A stretch of DNA of 64,000 nucleotides from Actinomycetospora sp. NBRC 106375 (GCF_030269665.1 NZ_BSTS01000022.1:1-64000), one strand, 5' to 3'; shown: positions 23,284-32,797, numbered from the stretch's first letter. A program made the numbers and translations. The notes: generated by a model not told the origin, from the sequence alone.

Positions 23284-25110
23284 TCAGACCAGCGAGCGAT
23301 CGACGTCCAAGCCGAAGCGGCGCAGCCTGCGATACAGCGTCGACCGCGACATACCCAGGTGCTCTGCTGTGCGGATCTTGTTGCCGTCATTCGCGCGGAG
23401 GGATTCGGCGATGGCATCCCGCTCGACCTGCTCGATCTTGCTGAGCTTCCGACGCCCCACCCCACCGGCGCGGATGCGCCCGGGTAGATGAGAAAGATCG
23501 AGATCGGGTCCACTGCTCACGGCCACCGCCTCGGCGAGAGTCGCAGCGAGCTGGCGGACGTTCCCCGGCCACTCGTAGCTCATCAGCGCCGCCATCGCCG
23601 GATGTGTCACCCGCCTCACCGGCACGTCGGCATGGCGAATCATCTCGTAGACGAGATCCGGGATGTCGTCGCGGCGCTCGCGCAGAGGCGGTACCCGCAG
23701 GACTTGTTGACCGAACCGATGGTCGAGAGCCCGGTAGCGTCCGTCGTCACCCGGGGATCCGGTGGTCACCACGAACGGAGGGGCCGGCGCGTCGTCCAAC
23801 AGGTCGAGAACGCGGTGGGCCGCTGGGGCCTCCAGACGATCGACGCCGCGGATCAGCAACGCGCCGCTGGGTTCCCGCAGGCGGCGGGCGATCCCGTCGA
23901 GGTCCTCGTCGTCCAAGGCGGGCGATTCACACCCGACCTCGGTCAGCTCGCCCCGCGGGCCGGTGCCGGCGTGGGCCAGGCGGCGGTGAATCCGGTCGGC
24001 CAGGGTCGCCTTCCCCGTCCCCTCCTCGCCCAGGATGCGCAGCCGCGCGCCGGGACCCAGGTCGAAGCCGGCCAGGACACGTTCGATACGCAGCCAGGCG
24101 CGGCTGCGATACCCCGCGACAGCGCCGTCGAGGTGGAACGACGAGGGTGATCGCGGCCCGTCCTCGTCCACCTCGATGAGGGCACCGATGGCACGGCCGG
24201 CGACGCGCACCGGCGTGCACCGGGCTCGGATGTCCTCACCCGTGCTGAGCCGGAAGGACCGGACGACGGTCGTCGCCTCGCTGAACGCCTCGGCCGCCTG
24301 GTTCCACAGCAGGGCCTGGTCGCTGGGCTGCAGTCGGCTCGCAGCCGGGGCGTTGGTGAGCATGAACTGATCAGCGAGCGCCACGAGGGCCGAGGAAGTC
24401 GACCTACTCCGGGCCAGGAACTCCTCGAAGACGGCCTGCTCGCGCAGCGACGAGCGGCTCGCGAGCTCGTGCTCGATCTGGCTGCCCAGATCGAGCACTG
24501 TCGGCAGGAGGAGAGGGTTCTCCTCGCGCACCGGGCAGGAGAGGTTCAGCACCCCTTCGAGCCTGCGGGTCAGCGGGTGCCGGAGGGGAACCCCGACACA
24601 TACGAATCCCCGCCACGACTCCGAGTAGTGCTCAGCGCCCCGGATGGCGACAGGAGCGAGGGTCTCGAGCGTCGTCCCCACACCGTTCGTCCCGGCGAAC
24701 TCCTCGGCGAGGACGAACCCCTCCTCGATCGAGACACCCGCGAGGCGCCTCAGCGCGGAGCGCTCCCCGGCCCATCGACCGACGACCCGGGCGTCCCGAT
24801 CGGCGAGCACGATCCCGATCTGCGTACCGTCCAGCTGCTGGGCGAACCGACCGAGGACCGGCTCCGCGGCGAGCCGGAGCCGATCTCCTGCTGCCGCGGG
24901 CTGAGCGAACGGAAGGTCGATCCGGTCCTGGGGGACATGGGCGAGCCTGCTCCGCATCCACGAATGTCGGATCGCCGGGGGCACCCCGGTCGGGAGGTCC
25001 GTATCGACGTCGAAGGCGCGAGGTGGCCAACCTTCGTCCTCGCATCGCTTCGCGACCACCATTGGCCCGCCCCCGTACGAGAATTGGGCTCCTGTGCCCG
25101 CCCGCATCAT
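23284..25110 (-). CDS. GAF/AAA/Fis transcriptional regulator (AcoR-like, degenerate AAA)
   Basis: About 608 residues: N-terminal signal-sensing GAF-like region with AEEFAGTNGVGTTL near residue 140, a central AAA region, and a C-terminal Fis HTH (RTAEHLGMSRSTLYRRLRR). The Walker A is GEEGTGKAT, the Walker B position reads GALLIRGVDRL, and no GAFTGA loop is present. It therefore probably does not drive sigma-54 polymerase, as is usual for actinobacterial members. Such regulators often control alkane, alkene or alcohol oxidation genes. Start uncertain (25110, 25107 or 25062). A degenerate copy of its HTH survives at 12289-12369. Confidence 0.85.
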   Translation of the reverse strand: MMRAGTGAQFSYGGGPMVVAKRCEDEGWPPRAFDVDTDLPTGVPPAIRHSWMRSRLAHVPQDRIDLPFAQPAAAGDRLRLAAEPVLGRFAQQLDGTQIGIVLADRDARVVGRWAGERSALRRLAGVSIEEGFVLAEEFAGTNGVGTTLETLAPVAIRGAEHYSESWRGFVCVGVPLRHPLTRRLEGVLNLSCPVREENPLLLPTVLDLGSQIEHELASRSSLREQAVFEEFLARSRSTSSALVALADQFMLTNAPAASRLQPSDQALLWNQAAEAFSEATTVVRSFRLSTGEDIRARCTPVRVAGRAIGALIEVDEDGPRSPSSFHLDGAVAGYRSRAWLRIERVLAGFDLGPGARLRILGEEGTGKATLADRIHRRLAHAGTGPRGELTEVGCESPALDDEDLDGIARRLREPSGALLIRGVDRLEAPAAHRVLDLLDDAPAPPFVVTTGSPGDDGRYRALDHRFGQQVLRVPPLRERRDDIPDLVYEMIRHADVPVRRVTHPAMAALMSYEWPGNVRQLAATLAEAVAVSSGPDLDLSHLPGRIRAGGVGRRKLSKIEQVERDAIAESLRANDGNKIRTAEHLGMSRSTLYRRLRRFGLDVDRSLV

Positions 25111-25133
25111 CGGGGCCGGCAGGGGCCCGTCAG

Positions 25134-25150
25134 TGTGTCACCTTGGCACA
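25134..25150. promoter_or_regulatory. Inverted repeat upstream of the GAF/AAA regulator
   Basis: TGTGTCA-CCT-TGGCACA: 7-bp arms with one mismatch, 3-bp spacer. It lies between the regulator start (minus) and the broken SDR start (plus), a good position for an autoregulatory operator. Its right arm recurs at 23243-23250. Confidence 0.35.
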
Positions 25151-25275
25151 GTCCTCCTCGGGCTCTCGAGGACGGCAGCCACCGAGGTGCTCGTCTGCCG
25201 CGGACGGTGCTCCGCCTGCACGCTCTCCTCACGCTCGACGGTCCATCCGTTCGACGAGGCACGCGGGAGCAGATC

Positions 25276-25644
25276 ATGGCCGGAAAGCTGGATGGCAAGG
25301 TCGCGCTGATCACCAGGGGGCGCGCAGCCCGGGCCGCAACCACGCCCTCACCTTTGCACGGGCGGGAGCGGACATCGTCGTCTGCGACGTCGCCGCGTAG
25401 AAGCCGAGCGTCCACTCACCCGATGTCCCGGCCCGACGACCTTGCCGAAACGGTGAAGCTGGTCGAGGCGCTCGACCGTCGCTGTGTGGCGATCCAGGCC
25501 GACGTGGCGGACACCTCCGCGATGGCCGGCGTGGTGAGCCAGGCGGTCGCCGAACTCGGAGGCGTCGACATCCTGCTGGCGAACGCGGGGATCGTCGGAC
25601 TCGCACCGTTCGCGGAGATCACCGGCCCGGAATGGGGCGACTGA
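25276..25644 (+). pseudogene. Truncated, frameshifted mycofactocin-type SDR
   Basis: The frame from ATG 25276 reads MAGKLDGKVALIT, then the coding signal moves to another frame (GARSPGRNHALTFARAGADIVVCDVAA) after an apparent 1-base loss in a G-run. It then returns to the first frame at PDDLAETVKLVEALDRR and continues to LLANAGIVGLAPFAEITGPEWGD before a stop. Only the N-terminal half of an SDR like the one at 12455 remains; the catalytic Tyr/Lys half is absent. It is divergent from the GAF/AAA regulator, a common pairing. Confidence 0.8.
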
Positions 25645-25646
25645 AC

Positions 25647-25695
25647 CGCACCGGGTTCAGTGGAGGTGGTTCGCCACTCCACCAGACCCGGTGCG
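25647..25695. repeat. Long imperfect hairpin at the accessory-locus edge
   Basis: Outer arms CGCACCGGGT (25647-25656) and ACCCGGTGCG (25686-25695) pair perfectly, and inner GTGGAG/CTCCAC segments add pairing. It starts 3 bp after the truncated SDR stop. It may be a terminator or the end of a lost mobile element. Confidence 0.5.
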
Positions 25696-25703
25696 CTCCA
25701 AAA

Positions 25704-25727
25704 CCCCGAACCCATGAGGGTTCGGGG
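25704..25727 (-). terminator. Intrinsic terminator of tRNA-Val
   Basis: Perfect 10-bp stem CCCCGAACCC / GGGTTCGGGG with loop ATGA, followed on the minus strand by TTTT. It lies about 30 bp past the tRNA 3' end. Confidence 0.75.
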
Positions 25728-25757
25728 CTATGCCGATGTCCTGAGACACCACATGTG

Positions 25758-25830
25758 TGGGCGCGGCAGGATTCGAACCTGCGACCGACGGCTTGTAAGG
25801 CCGTTGCTCTTCCGCTGAGCTACGCGCCCC
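25758..25830 (-). tRNA. tRNA-Val (anticodon TAC)
   Basis: 73 nt on the minus strand. Acceptor stem GGGGCGC pairs with GCGCCC plus discriminator A, the D-arm contains TAGCTCAGCGG, the anticodon arm is ACGGC-CTTACAA-GCCGT with anticodon TAC, and the T-arm contains GGTTCGAATCC. CCA is not encoded. Its 3' end faces the accessory region, a common integration point for genomic islands. Confidence 0.95.
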
Positions 25831-25903
25831 GACCCGGAGCGAACGAGGACTTCGTCCGCATAGAAGCAGCGAACAGCACGTTCGCTCCGGGCGCGAGCGA
25901 GAT

Positions 25904-26365
25904 TCAGGACAGCTGCTTCACCGCGTCGCGCCAGCCCTGCTGGTCGCGGGCGTCGCCGGGGCCGTTGTGCTCCGCGAACCGCACGACGCCATCCTTGTCG
26001 ATCAGGAAGGTGCCGCGGAAGGCGAAGCCGAGGTCGGCGGAGAAGACGCCGTAGCTCTCGGCGACCGCGCCGTGGGGCCAGAAGTCCGAGAGCAGGGGGA
26101 ACGTGTAGCCCTCCTGGTTCGCCCACGCCTTGAGCGACCAGGTGGTGTCGGTCGAGCACCCCAGCACCTGGACGTCGTCGTTCTCGAACGCCGAGAGGTC
26201 GTCGCGCACCGAGCAGAGCTCGCCGGTGCAGATCCCGGAGAAGGCGAACGGGTAGAACACGAGCAGGACGGCCTTGTCGCCGCGGAAGTCGGCGAGCGAG
26301 ACCTCCTGGCCGTCCTGGTTCTTGAGCGTGAAGTCGGGGGCCTGCGAGCCCACCTCGACGGTCAT
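25904..26365 (-). CDS. ahpE: AhpE-type one-cysteine peroxiredoxin
   Basis: 153 residues, close in length and motifs to mycobacterial AhpE. Peroxidatic Cys46 is in FSGICTGE; an extra Cys51 (GELC) is present. PLLSDFWPHGAV and GTFLIDKDGVVRFAEHN match the family. It reduces peroxides and peroxynitrite with thiol reductants in the cytoplasm. Next to DUF3052 and aceE, as in Mycobacterium tuberculosis (Rv2238c-Rv2241). The ATG start at 26365 has AGGAGACAGGT upstream. Confidence 0.92.
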   Translation of the reverse strand: MTVEVGSQAPDFTLKNQDGQEVSLADFRGDKAVLLVFYPFAFSGICTGELCSVRDDLSAFENDDVQVLGCSTDTTWSLKAWANQEGYTFPLLSDFWPHGAVAESYGVFSADLGFAFRGTFLIDKDGVVRFAEHNGPGDARDQQGWRDAVKQLS

Positions 26366-26428
26366 GTGGACCTGTCTCCTTGTCCGTCCGGGTGCCCGAA
26401 ACCCGTCCAGCGTAGCGAGGAGCCCAGG

Positions 26429-26866
26429 TCAGCGGCGTCGCTGGGCGGAGGCCTTCGGCGGGACGAGGCGGGTGCCGACCCAGCCCTCGGAGAGGCTGAC
26501 GTTCGAGGTCTGCGAGAGCCCCGCGGTGGGCGCGGCCTCGGCGATCTCGGAGGGCTCGACGTGACCGTCGGTGCCGGTCTTGGGGGTGAGGACCCAGATG
26601 ACGCCCTCGTCGGTCAGCGGGGAGCGGGCGTCCACGAGGGTGTCGACGAGATCGCCGTCCCCGTCGCGCCACCACAGCAGGACGACGTCGACGACCTCCT
26701 GGGCGTCCTCGTCGAGCATGTCCTCGCCGGCGCGGTCTTCGACGGCGCTGCGGACCTCCTCGTCGACGTCGGAATCCCAGCCCAGCTCCTGCACGATGAT
26801 TCCCGGCTCGATGCCGAGCTTGCCGGCGAGATCGGACTTGTCCGAATCTCCCGTGGCCGCGACCAC
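26429..26866 (-). CDS. DUF3052 family protein (Rv2239c-like)
   Basis: 145 residues. DUF3052 core: KLGIEPGIIVQELGWD near residue 13, DVVLLWWRDGDGDLVDTL near residue 60, GVIWVLTPKTG near residue 90, and SEIAEAAPTAGLSQTS. Function unknown; conserved across actinobacteria and usually between ahpE and aceE, as here. GTG at 26866 with GGGGGAG upstream is preferred to the much longer open frame. Confidence 0.88.
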   Translation of the reverse strand: MVAATGDSDKSDLAGKLGIEPGIIVQELGWDSDVDEEVRSAVEDRAGEDMLDEDAQEVVDVVLLWWRDGDGDLVDTLVDARSPLTDEGVIWVLTPKTGTDGHVEPSEIAEAAPTAGLSQTSNVSLSEGWVGTRLVPPKASAQRRR

Positions 26867-27201
26867 GCGGTCTCCCCCTTCACTGATGGCGCCCACAGAG
26901 GCGCACGTCACCCGTCCGAAGCGCTTAGCGAACACGCCCGCCGTACCTGGCGCAACCAGCCACGCGGAGGGACGTACCCGCGCGCAGCCCTCGCCAACAG
27001 CCGCCGCGGCTACCCGTCGGTACGCGTGACGGGAGGGGCACAGCGGGCGACGATGGTCCACGAGCACCACGACGGCACCACGTCCGGCGGGACGGCGACG
27101 CCCCGGCCGACCGGGCAGAATCGATGACGAGAACAGGCCGGAGGCCCGCGATCCGGACTCGGCCCGGAGCCGTCGACCACGAGCGACAGGGAGAACGATC
27201 C

Positions 27202-29991
27202 GTGACCACCCAGAAGGGCTCCGCGAACACCGGGAACGCCGACGGTCGGGTCCACATCATCCGCGACGGCCTGTCGTCGCACCTGCCCGACATCGATCCG
27301 GACGAGACCGCCGAGTGGATCGAGTCGTTCGACGCGATGCTCGAGGGGCAGGGCGAGCAGCGCGCCCGCTACATCATGCTGCAGCTGCTCCAACGCGCCC
27401 GGGAGCGGCGCGTGTCGGTGCCGCCGCTGTACTCGACCGACTACGTCAACACCATCCCGACCGACCAGGAGCCGTGGTTCCCGGGCGACGAGGACACCGA
27501 GCGCCGGTACCGCGCGTGGATCCGCTGGAACGCCGCGACGATGGTGCACCGCGCGCAGCGGCCCGGCGTCGGCGTCGGCGGCCACATCTCGACCTACGCG
27601 TCGGCGGCCTCCCTGTACGAGGTCGGCTTCAACTGGTTCTTCCGCGGCAAGGACCACCCGGGCGGCGGCGACCACGTCTACATCCAGGGCCACGCCTCCC
27701 CCGGCATCTACGCCCGCGCGTTCCTCGAGGGCCGCCTCGGCGCGCAGCACCTCGACGGGTTCCGCCAGGAGCTATCGCACGCCGGGCCCGGCGGCGGACT
27801 GCCGTCGTACCCGCACCCGCGGCTGATGCCCTGGTTCTGGGAGCACCCCACGGTGTCGATGGGCCTCGGCCCGATCAACGCGATCTTCCAGGCCCGCTTC
27901 GACCGCTACCTGCACAACCGCGGCATGAAGGACACGTCCCAGCAGCACACCTGGGCGTTCCTCGGCGACGGCGAGATGGACGAGCCGGAGTCCCGCGGGG
28001 CGATCCACGTCGCCGCGGCCGAGGGCCTGGACAACCTGACCTTCGTCATCAACTGCAACCTGCAGCGCCTCGACGGCCCGGTGCACGGCAACGGCAAGGT
28101 CATCCAGGAGCTGGAGTCGTTCTTCCGCGGCGCCGGCTGGAACGTCGTCAAGGTCATCTGGGGCCGCGAGTGGGACCGCCTGCTCCACGCCGACCGCGAC
28201 GGCGCCCTGATCAACCTGATGAACACCACGCCGGACGGCGACTTCCAGACCTACAAGGCCAACGACGGCGCCTACGTCCGCGAGCACTTCTTCGGGCGCG
28301 ACCCGCGCACCAAGGACCTCGTCAAGGACATGAGCGACGACGACGTCTGGAACCTCAAGCGCGGCGCCCACGACTACCGCAAGGTCTACGCGGCCTACCA
28401 GGCGGCGATGGAGCACCAGGGCCGCCCGACGGTCATCCTCGCCAAGTCGATCAAGGGCTACACGCTCGGCCCGACGTTCGAGGGCCGCAACGCGACCCAC
28501 CAGATGAAGAAGCTGACGCTGCAGGACCTCAAGACGTTCCGCGACGAGGTCCGCGTGCCGATCAGCGACGCCGAGCTCGAGCGCGACCCGTACCTGCCGC
28601 CGTACTACCACCCGGGCGCCGACGCCCCGGAGATCGAGTACATGCTCGACCGGCGCCGCCAGCTCGGCGGCCCGCTGCCCGAACGCCGGACGCACGCCAA
28701 GCCGCTGGTACTGCCCGGCGACAAGGTCTACGACGTCGTCAAGCGCGGCTCGGGCAAGCAGGAGATCGCCACGACGATGGCGTTCGTCCGCCTGGTCAAG
28801 GAGCTCACCCGCGACGCCGAGATCGGCAAGCGCGTCGTCCCGATCATCCCGGACGAGGCGCGGACCTTCGGGATGGACTCGTTCTTCTCCAACCTGAAGA
28901 TCTACAACCCGCAGGGCCAGCTCTACACCTCGGTCGACCACGACCAGCTGCTCGCCTACCGCGAGTCCGAGGCCGGCCAGCTGCTGCACGAGGGCATCAA
29001 CGAGGCCGGCTCCGTCGCCTCGTTCACCGCGGTGGGGACGTCGTACGCCACCCACGGCGAGCCGATGATCCCGATCTACATCTTCTACTCGATGTTCGGG
29101 TTCCAGCGCACCGGCGACGGCATCTGGGCGGCCGCCGACCAGATGGCGCGCGGCTTCTACCTCGGCGCCACCGCGGGACGCACGACGCTGGTCGGGGAGG
29201 GCCTGCAGCACAACGACGGGCACTCGCACCTGCTCGCGGCGACCAACCCCGGCATCGTCGCGTACGACCCGTCGTACGCCTTCGAGATCGGGCACATCGT
29301 GCGCGACGGGCTCGCCCGCATGTACGGCGAGCCGGACCCGCACCGCGACCCGAACGTCTCCTACTACCTGACGGTCTACAACGAGCCCTACCAGCAGCCG
29401 GCGGAGCCCGAGGGCCTCGACGTCGACGGGCTGCTGCGCGGGCTCTACCGCTACGCCCAGGCCCCCGGCGGCCCGGGCCCGCGGGCGCAGATCCTCGCCT
29501 CGGGCGTCGCGATGCCGTGGGCGCTACAGGCGCAGGAGATGCTCGCGCAGGAGTGGGGCGTGCAGGCCGACGTGTGGTCGGCGACGTCATGGGGCGAGCT
29601 GCGCCGCGACGGCACCGCGTGCGACGAGTTCAACCACGCCCACCCCGGCGAGGACCCGCGCACCCCGTACGTCACCGAGGCCCTGGCGGACGCGGCCGGC
29701 CCGGTGGTGGCGGTGTCGGACTGGATGAAGACCGTCCCGGACCTCATCCGCAAGTGGGTCCCCGGCGACTACACCGTGCTGGGCACCGACGGCTTCGGCC
29801 TCTCCGACACCCGTCCCGCCGTGCGCCGGCACTTCGGTGTCGACGCCGAGAACATCGTCGTCGGGGTCCTCGCCGCGCTCGCCCGCCGCGGCGAGGTCGG
29901 GCAGGACACGGTCGTCCGGGCCGCCGAGCAGTACCAGGTCGACGACCCGCAGGCGGCCGGCCCGCAGACCTCGGACTCGGGGGTCGCGTGA
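27202..29991 (+). CDS. aceE: Pyruvate dehydrogenase E1 component, homodimeric
   Basis: 929 residues, in the range of actinobacterial AceE. The thiamine diphosphate motif starts at [10 protein letters not shown] near residue 255 with NCNLQ downstream; [10 protein letters not shown] near residue 130 and [10 protein letters not shown] near residue 670 are AceE hallmarks. It decarboxylates pyruvate and passes acetyl to the E2 lipoyl domain, feeding acetyl-CoA to the fab genes downstream. GTG at 27202 follows GGGAGAA; the open frame from 27124 is longer than needed. It is divergent from DUF3052. Confidence 0.95.
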   Translation: MTTQKGSANTGNADGRVHIIRDGLSSHLPDIDPDETAEWIESFDAMLEGQGEQRARYIMLQLLQRARERRVSVPPLYSTDYVNTIPTDQEPWFPGDEDTERRYRAWIRWNAATMVHRAQRPGVGVGGHISTYASAASLYEVGFNWFFRGKDHPGGGDHVYIQGHASPGIYARAFLEGRLGAQHLDGFRQELSHAGPGGGLPSYPHPRLMPWFWEHPTVSMGLGPINAIFQARFDRYLHNRGMKDTSQQHTWAFLGDGEMDEPESRGAIHVAAAEGLDNLTFVINCNLQRLDGPVHGNGKVIQELESFFRGAGWNVVKVIWGREWDRLLHADRDGALINLMNTTPDGDFQTYKANDGAYVREHFFGRDPRTKDLVKDMSDDDVWNLKRGAHDYRKVYAAYQAAMEHQGRPTVILAKSIKGYTLGPTFEGRNATHQMKKLTLQDLKTFRDEVRVPISDAELERDPYLPPYYHPGADAPEIEYMLDRRRQLGGPLPERRTHAKPLVLPGDKVYDVVKRGSGKQEIATTMAFVRLVKELTRDAEIGKRVVPIIPDEARTFGMDSFFSNLKIYNPQGQLYTSVDHDQLLAYRESEAGQLLHEGINEAGSVASFTAVGTSYATHGEPMIPIYIFYSMFGFQRTGDGIWAAADQMARGFYLGATAGRTTLVGEGLQHNDGHSHLLAATNPGIVAYDPSYAFEIGHIVRDGLARMYGEPDPHRDPNVSYYLTVYNEPYQQPAEPEGLDVDGLLRGLYRYAQAPGGPGPRAQILASGVAMPWALQAQEMLAQEWGVQADVWSATSWGELRRDGTACDEFNHAHPGEDPRTPYVTEALADAAGPVVAVSDWMKTVPDLIRKWVPGDYTVLGTDGFGLSDTRPAVRRHFGVDAENIVVGVLAALARRGEVGQDTVVRAAEQYQVDDPQAAGPQTSDSGVA

Positions 29992-30029
29992 TCACGAGTG
30001 AGGCCCGTGTGATCACTGCTGTGATCGTG
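29988..30029. repeat. Clustered GTGATC motifs after aceE
   Basis: GTGATCAC at 29988-29995 (overlapping the aceE stop) and again at 30009-30016, with GTGATCGT at 30021-30028. The first two are perfect 8-bp palindromes. Could be protein-binding sites ahead of cspA or chance. Confidence 0.3.
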
Positions 30030-30227
30030 TCGTGACCGTTCGTCGCGGGATCGCGGTCGGGGCTGGTGGGCGACCCCGTCCTTCCGGATAGGCTGTCGAC
30101 GTCACGTCGCCGGTCGTCCTCGAGCGATCCGACGGCGCGACTCCGACGTACGGAGCCTCGGGCTCCAGCGGCGGATCTGAAGGCCGGGGCTGATCGACGC
30201 CTCGGGACATCGGTATGAGGAGCAGGA

Positions 30228-30431
30228 ATGGCAGAAGGCACCGTCAAGTGGTTCAACAGCGAGAAGGGCTTCGGCTTCCTCGCTCCCGACGGTGGTGGCG
30301 CTGACGTGTTCGTCCACTACTCGGCCATCCAGGCCCGCGGCTTCCGCACCCTGGACGAGGGTCAGCGCGTCTCGTTCGACGTCGAGCAGGGCCAGAAGGG
30401 CCTGCAGGCCGTTCAGGTCACGCCGCTGTAA
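30228..30431 (+). CDS. cspA: Cold-shock domain protein
   Basis: 67 residues with RNP1 KGFGFL and RNP2 DVFVHY, plus the N-terminal [12 protein letters not shown] single OB-fold RNA chaperone. GAGGAG is well placed before the ATG. It sits alone between aceE and the repeat region with a 236-bp leader that may carry a thermo-responsive 5' UTR; I cannot identify a specific fold. Confidence 0.95.
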   Translation: MAEGTVKWFNSEKGFGFLAPDGGGADVFVHYSAIQARGFRTLDEGQRVSFDVEQGQKGLQAVQVTPL

Positions 30432-30564
30432 GCACGCAGCGGAGTTACCTCTCGAAAACGGGGGCGGTGCGTCGGGAGACGCGCCGCCCCCGTCGTGTGT
30501 CCGGGGTCGGGTGGCTAGCGCCGCGCGAGTGGCACGTTCCGCAGGCCGCGCGGCTTCTCGATCA

Positions 30565-30622
30565 TGCGCGAGGTGCCGCTCGCGACGGGTCGGGCGGTGC
30601 GCGAGGTGCCGCTCGCGACGGG
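30565..30622. repeat. 33-bp-spaced direct repeat
   Basis: TGCGCGAGGTGCCGCTCGCG begins at 30565 and again at 30598, each extending to GACGGG. Lies between cspA and the 85-bp repeats. Confidence 0.7.
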
Positions 30623-30650
30623 CGGGTGGGGCGCGAGCGTCGTGGGGTGT

Positions 30651-30890
30651 GGAGCGAGGGCGTCCCTCGCTGCGCCCCACGCAGCCAGGGCGCCCCTCGA
30701 TCCAGCGCCACCCCGGCGACCCCGCAGCCCCGCGGGGAGCGAGGGCGTCCCTCGCTGCGCCCCACGCAGCCAGGGCGCCCCTCGATCCAGCGCCACCCCG
30801 GCGACCCCTCAGCCCCACGAGGAGCGAGGGCGTCCCTCGCTGCGCTCCACGCACCGAAGGTGACCCTCGCTCCGGGCCACCCCGCCCGGC
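30651..30890. repeat. 85-bp tandem repeat, about 2.7 copies
   Basis: Units start with GGAGCGAGGGCGTCCCTCGC at 30651, 30736 and 30821, exactly 85 bp apart. The first two are nearly identical and the third diverges after about 45 bp. Each unit contains GAGGGCGTCCCTC, a small palindrome. No gene covers it. It lies between cspA and the convergent pirin gene. Confidence 0.85.
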
Positions 30891-30920
30891 CCGGCCCACG
30901 CCACCGAGGGGCGCCGGGAG

Positions 30921-31580
30921 TCAGGCGGTGGTGACGACGACGAGCTCGGCGCCGTCGGGGCCGGCGTCGACGTCCCACGACCCCGGGCCCGTGATCTCCA
31001 GACTGTCGCCCGTCGGGACGTCGTCCAGCGAGCCCCGGGCCACGTGCACGTGCCGGAAGGTTCCCTCCGGCAGCCCGAGCCGCGACCCCGCCCCGACCCG
31101 CACCAGCGTCACCGTCACCCCGGGGCGACGGAGCCCGAGCGTGAAGGGGCCGGCGGCGAGGTCCGGGCGGTGGTGGGTCAGCGACGGCTCGCCCGCCGGC
31201 GGGTCGTCGAGCGCCGGCGTCACCCAGAGCTGGAGCAGGTGCACCGGGCCGTCGGGGCCTGCGCGCTCGTCGTGGTGCCACCCGGTGCCGGCGACGAGGT
31301 GCTGCAGGGTGCCCGCGGGCGCAACCGTCTCGACGTCGTCCGGCCCCGTGTGGATCATCGTCCCGTCCAGCACCCACGCCAGGATCTCGACGTCGCGGTG
31401 CTCGTGGGCGCCGTAGGCGACGCCCGCGTCGAGGACGTCGTCGTTGTGCGCGACCAGGGCGCCGAACGAGGTGCGCTCCGGGTCGTAGTGCGCCCCGAAC
31501 GACAGGCCGTGGCGCGAGTGCACGCCGCCGCCCGAGCTGACGGGTCGGTCGGCCCGCGGGAGACGTCGCACGGTCGCCAT
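30921..31580 (-). CDS. Pirin-family protein
   Basis: About 219 residues of a cupin pair. The N-terminal cupin has metal ligands in AHEHRDVEI (His, His, Glu) and a later HLVAGTGWHHDE; GTMIHTGPDD and LLQLWV are pirin-like. Bacterial pirins include quercetinase-like enzymes and regulators of pyruvate metabolism. The start may be 31580 or 31589. It is divergent from fasR with only about 10-20 bp between starts, so their promoters must overlap the opposing coding regions. Confidence 0.85.
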   Translation of the reverse strand: MATVRRLPRADRPVSSGGGVHSRHGLSFGAHYDPERTSFGALVAHNDDVLDAGVAYGAHEHRDVEILAWVLDGTMIHTGPDDVETVAPAGTLQHLVAGTGWHHDERAGPDGPVHLLQLWVTPALDDPPAGEPSLTHHRPDLAAGPFTLGLRRPGVTVTLVRVGAGSRLGLPEGTFRHVHVARGSLDDVPTGDSLEITGPGSWDVDAGPDGAELVVVTTA

Positions 31581-31600
31581 CCGTGCCATGCTCCCCGCCT

Positions 31601-32797
31601 ATGAGCAGCGCGGCGGCTCCGGGGCCAGGCCACCGCACGCGTGCCCGGGCCGCGGTCCGGGCGACCACCCTGCGCCGTCTCGAGAAGGCCTCCGGCGATC
31701 TCGCCGCGGCGAGCGTGACCGCGATGGCCGAGCGCCTGGCCTGGTTCTCCCGCCTCACCGCCGAGCAGCGCTCCGGGGTCCTCGTCGTCGCCCAGACCGG
31801 CGCCGCCAACTTCGTCGAGTGGCTCCGCGACCCCGACGCCACCCCGCGGCTGACCGCCGAGGCCTTCCGCACCGCGCCGATCGACCTCGCCCGCCGCGTC
31901 ACGCTGCGCCAGACCGTCGAGCTGGTGCGCATCGCCATCGAGGTGTTCGAGGAGCGGATCCCGCCCTTCGGTGCCGACGAACGGGAGGAGGCCGCGCTCG
32001 TCCAGGCGATCCTGCGCTTCGGGCGCGAGGTGGCGTTCTCCGCGGCCACGGTCTACGCCAGCGCCGCCGAGGCCCGCGGGGCGTGGGACGCCCGGCTCGA
32101 GGCGCTCGTCGTCGACGCCGTGGTGCGCGGCGAGGCCGAGGAGACGCTGCTGTCGCGGGCGTCGGCCCTCGGGTGGGACCCGGCGGCGGAGGCGACGGTC
32201 GTGGTCGGCGAGCCGCCCGCCGAGGAGCCGCCCGAGCCGCTGCACGCGGTGCGACGGGCCGCGCACCGGGCCGGGGCGACGGTGCTGCTCGGGACCCACG
32301 GCGCGAAGCTCGTGATGATCGCGGGGCCGGGCGCCCCGCTCGCGGACCTGTCGGCGTCGTTCGGCCCGGGCGCGGTCGTGCACGGGCCGACCGTGTCCGG
32401 CCTGACCGCGGCCCACCGCAGCGCGACCGCGGCGCTCGCCGGCCACCGCGCCGTGCGGGCGTGGCCCGGCGCGCCCCGGCCGGTCGCGGCCGACGACCTG
32501 CTGCCCGAGCGCGTGCTCGACGGCGATGCCGGGGCGGTGGACCAGCTGCGCCGCGAGGTCGCCGGTCCACTGCGCGGCGCGGGCGACCTCGAGACGACCG
32601 TGGAGAGCTACCTCGACGCCGCCGGGGTGCTCGAGGCCGCGGCCCGGCGGCTGTTCGTCCACCCCAACACCGTGCGCTACCGGCTGCGGCGGGTGGCCGA
32701 ACTCACGGGGCAGCATCCCGGCGACGCGCGGGGCGCGCTGGTGCTCCGACTGGCCATGGGTCTGGATCGCCTGAGCCCTGACGGACCGGCCCGGTGA
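31601..32797 (+). CDS. fasR: FasR/PucR-type regulator of fatty-acid synthesis
   Basis: About 398 residues. The C-terminal PucR helix-turn-helix reads VESYLDAAGVLEAAARRLFVHPNTVRYRLRRVAELTG. Position directly upstream of fabD-fabH-acpP-fabF matches Streptomyces FasR and M. tuberculosis Rv2242. FasR activates the fab operon. Start at 31601 or 31583; no strong ribosome site distinguishes them. Confidence 0.85.
   Translation: MSSAAAPGPGHRTRARAAVRATTLRRLEKASGDLAAASVTAMAERLAWFSRLTAEQRSGVLVVAQTGAANFVEWLRDPDATPRLTAEAFRTAPIDLARRVTLRQTVELVRIAIEVFEERIPPFGADEREEAALVQAILRFGREVAFSAATVYASAAEARGAWDARLEALVVDAVVRGEAEETLLSRASALGWDPAAEATVVVGEPPAEEPPEPLHAVRRAAHRAGATVLLGTHGAKLVMIAGPGAPLADLSASFGPGAVVHGPTVSGLTAAHRSATAALAGHRAVRAWPGAPRPVAADDLLPERVLDGDAGAVDQLRREVAGPLRGAGDLETTVESYLDAAGVLEAAARRLFVHPNTVRYRLRRVAELTGQHPGDARGALVLRLAMGLDRLSPDGPAR

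Noticed and set aside
25023-25400. Separate small gene overlapping the broken SDR
   Set aside because: It only supplies the middle SDR segment (GRNHALTFARAGADIVVCDV), so it is part of the frameshifted pseudogene.
30651-30890. CRISPR array
   Set aside because: The 85-bp units are contiguous tandem copies without unique spacers, and no cas genes are present.
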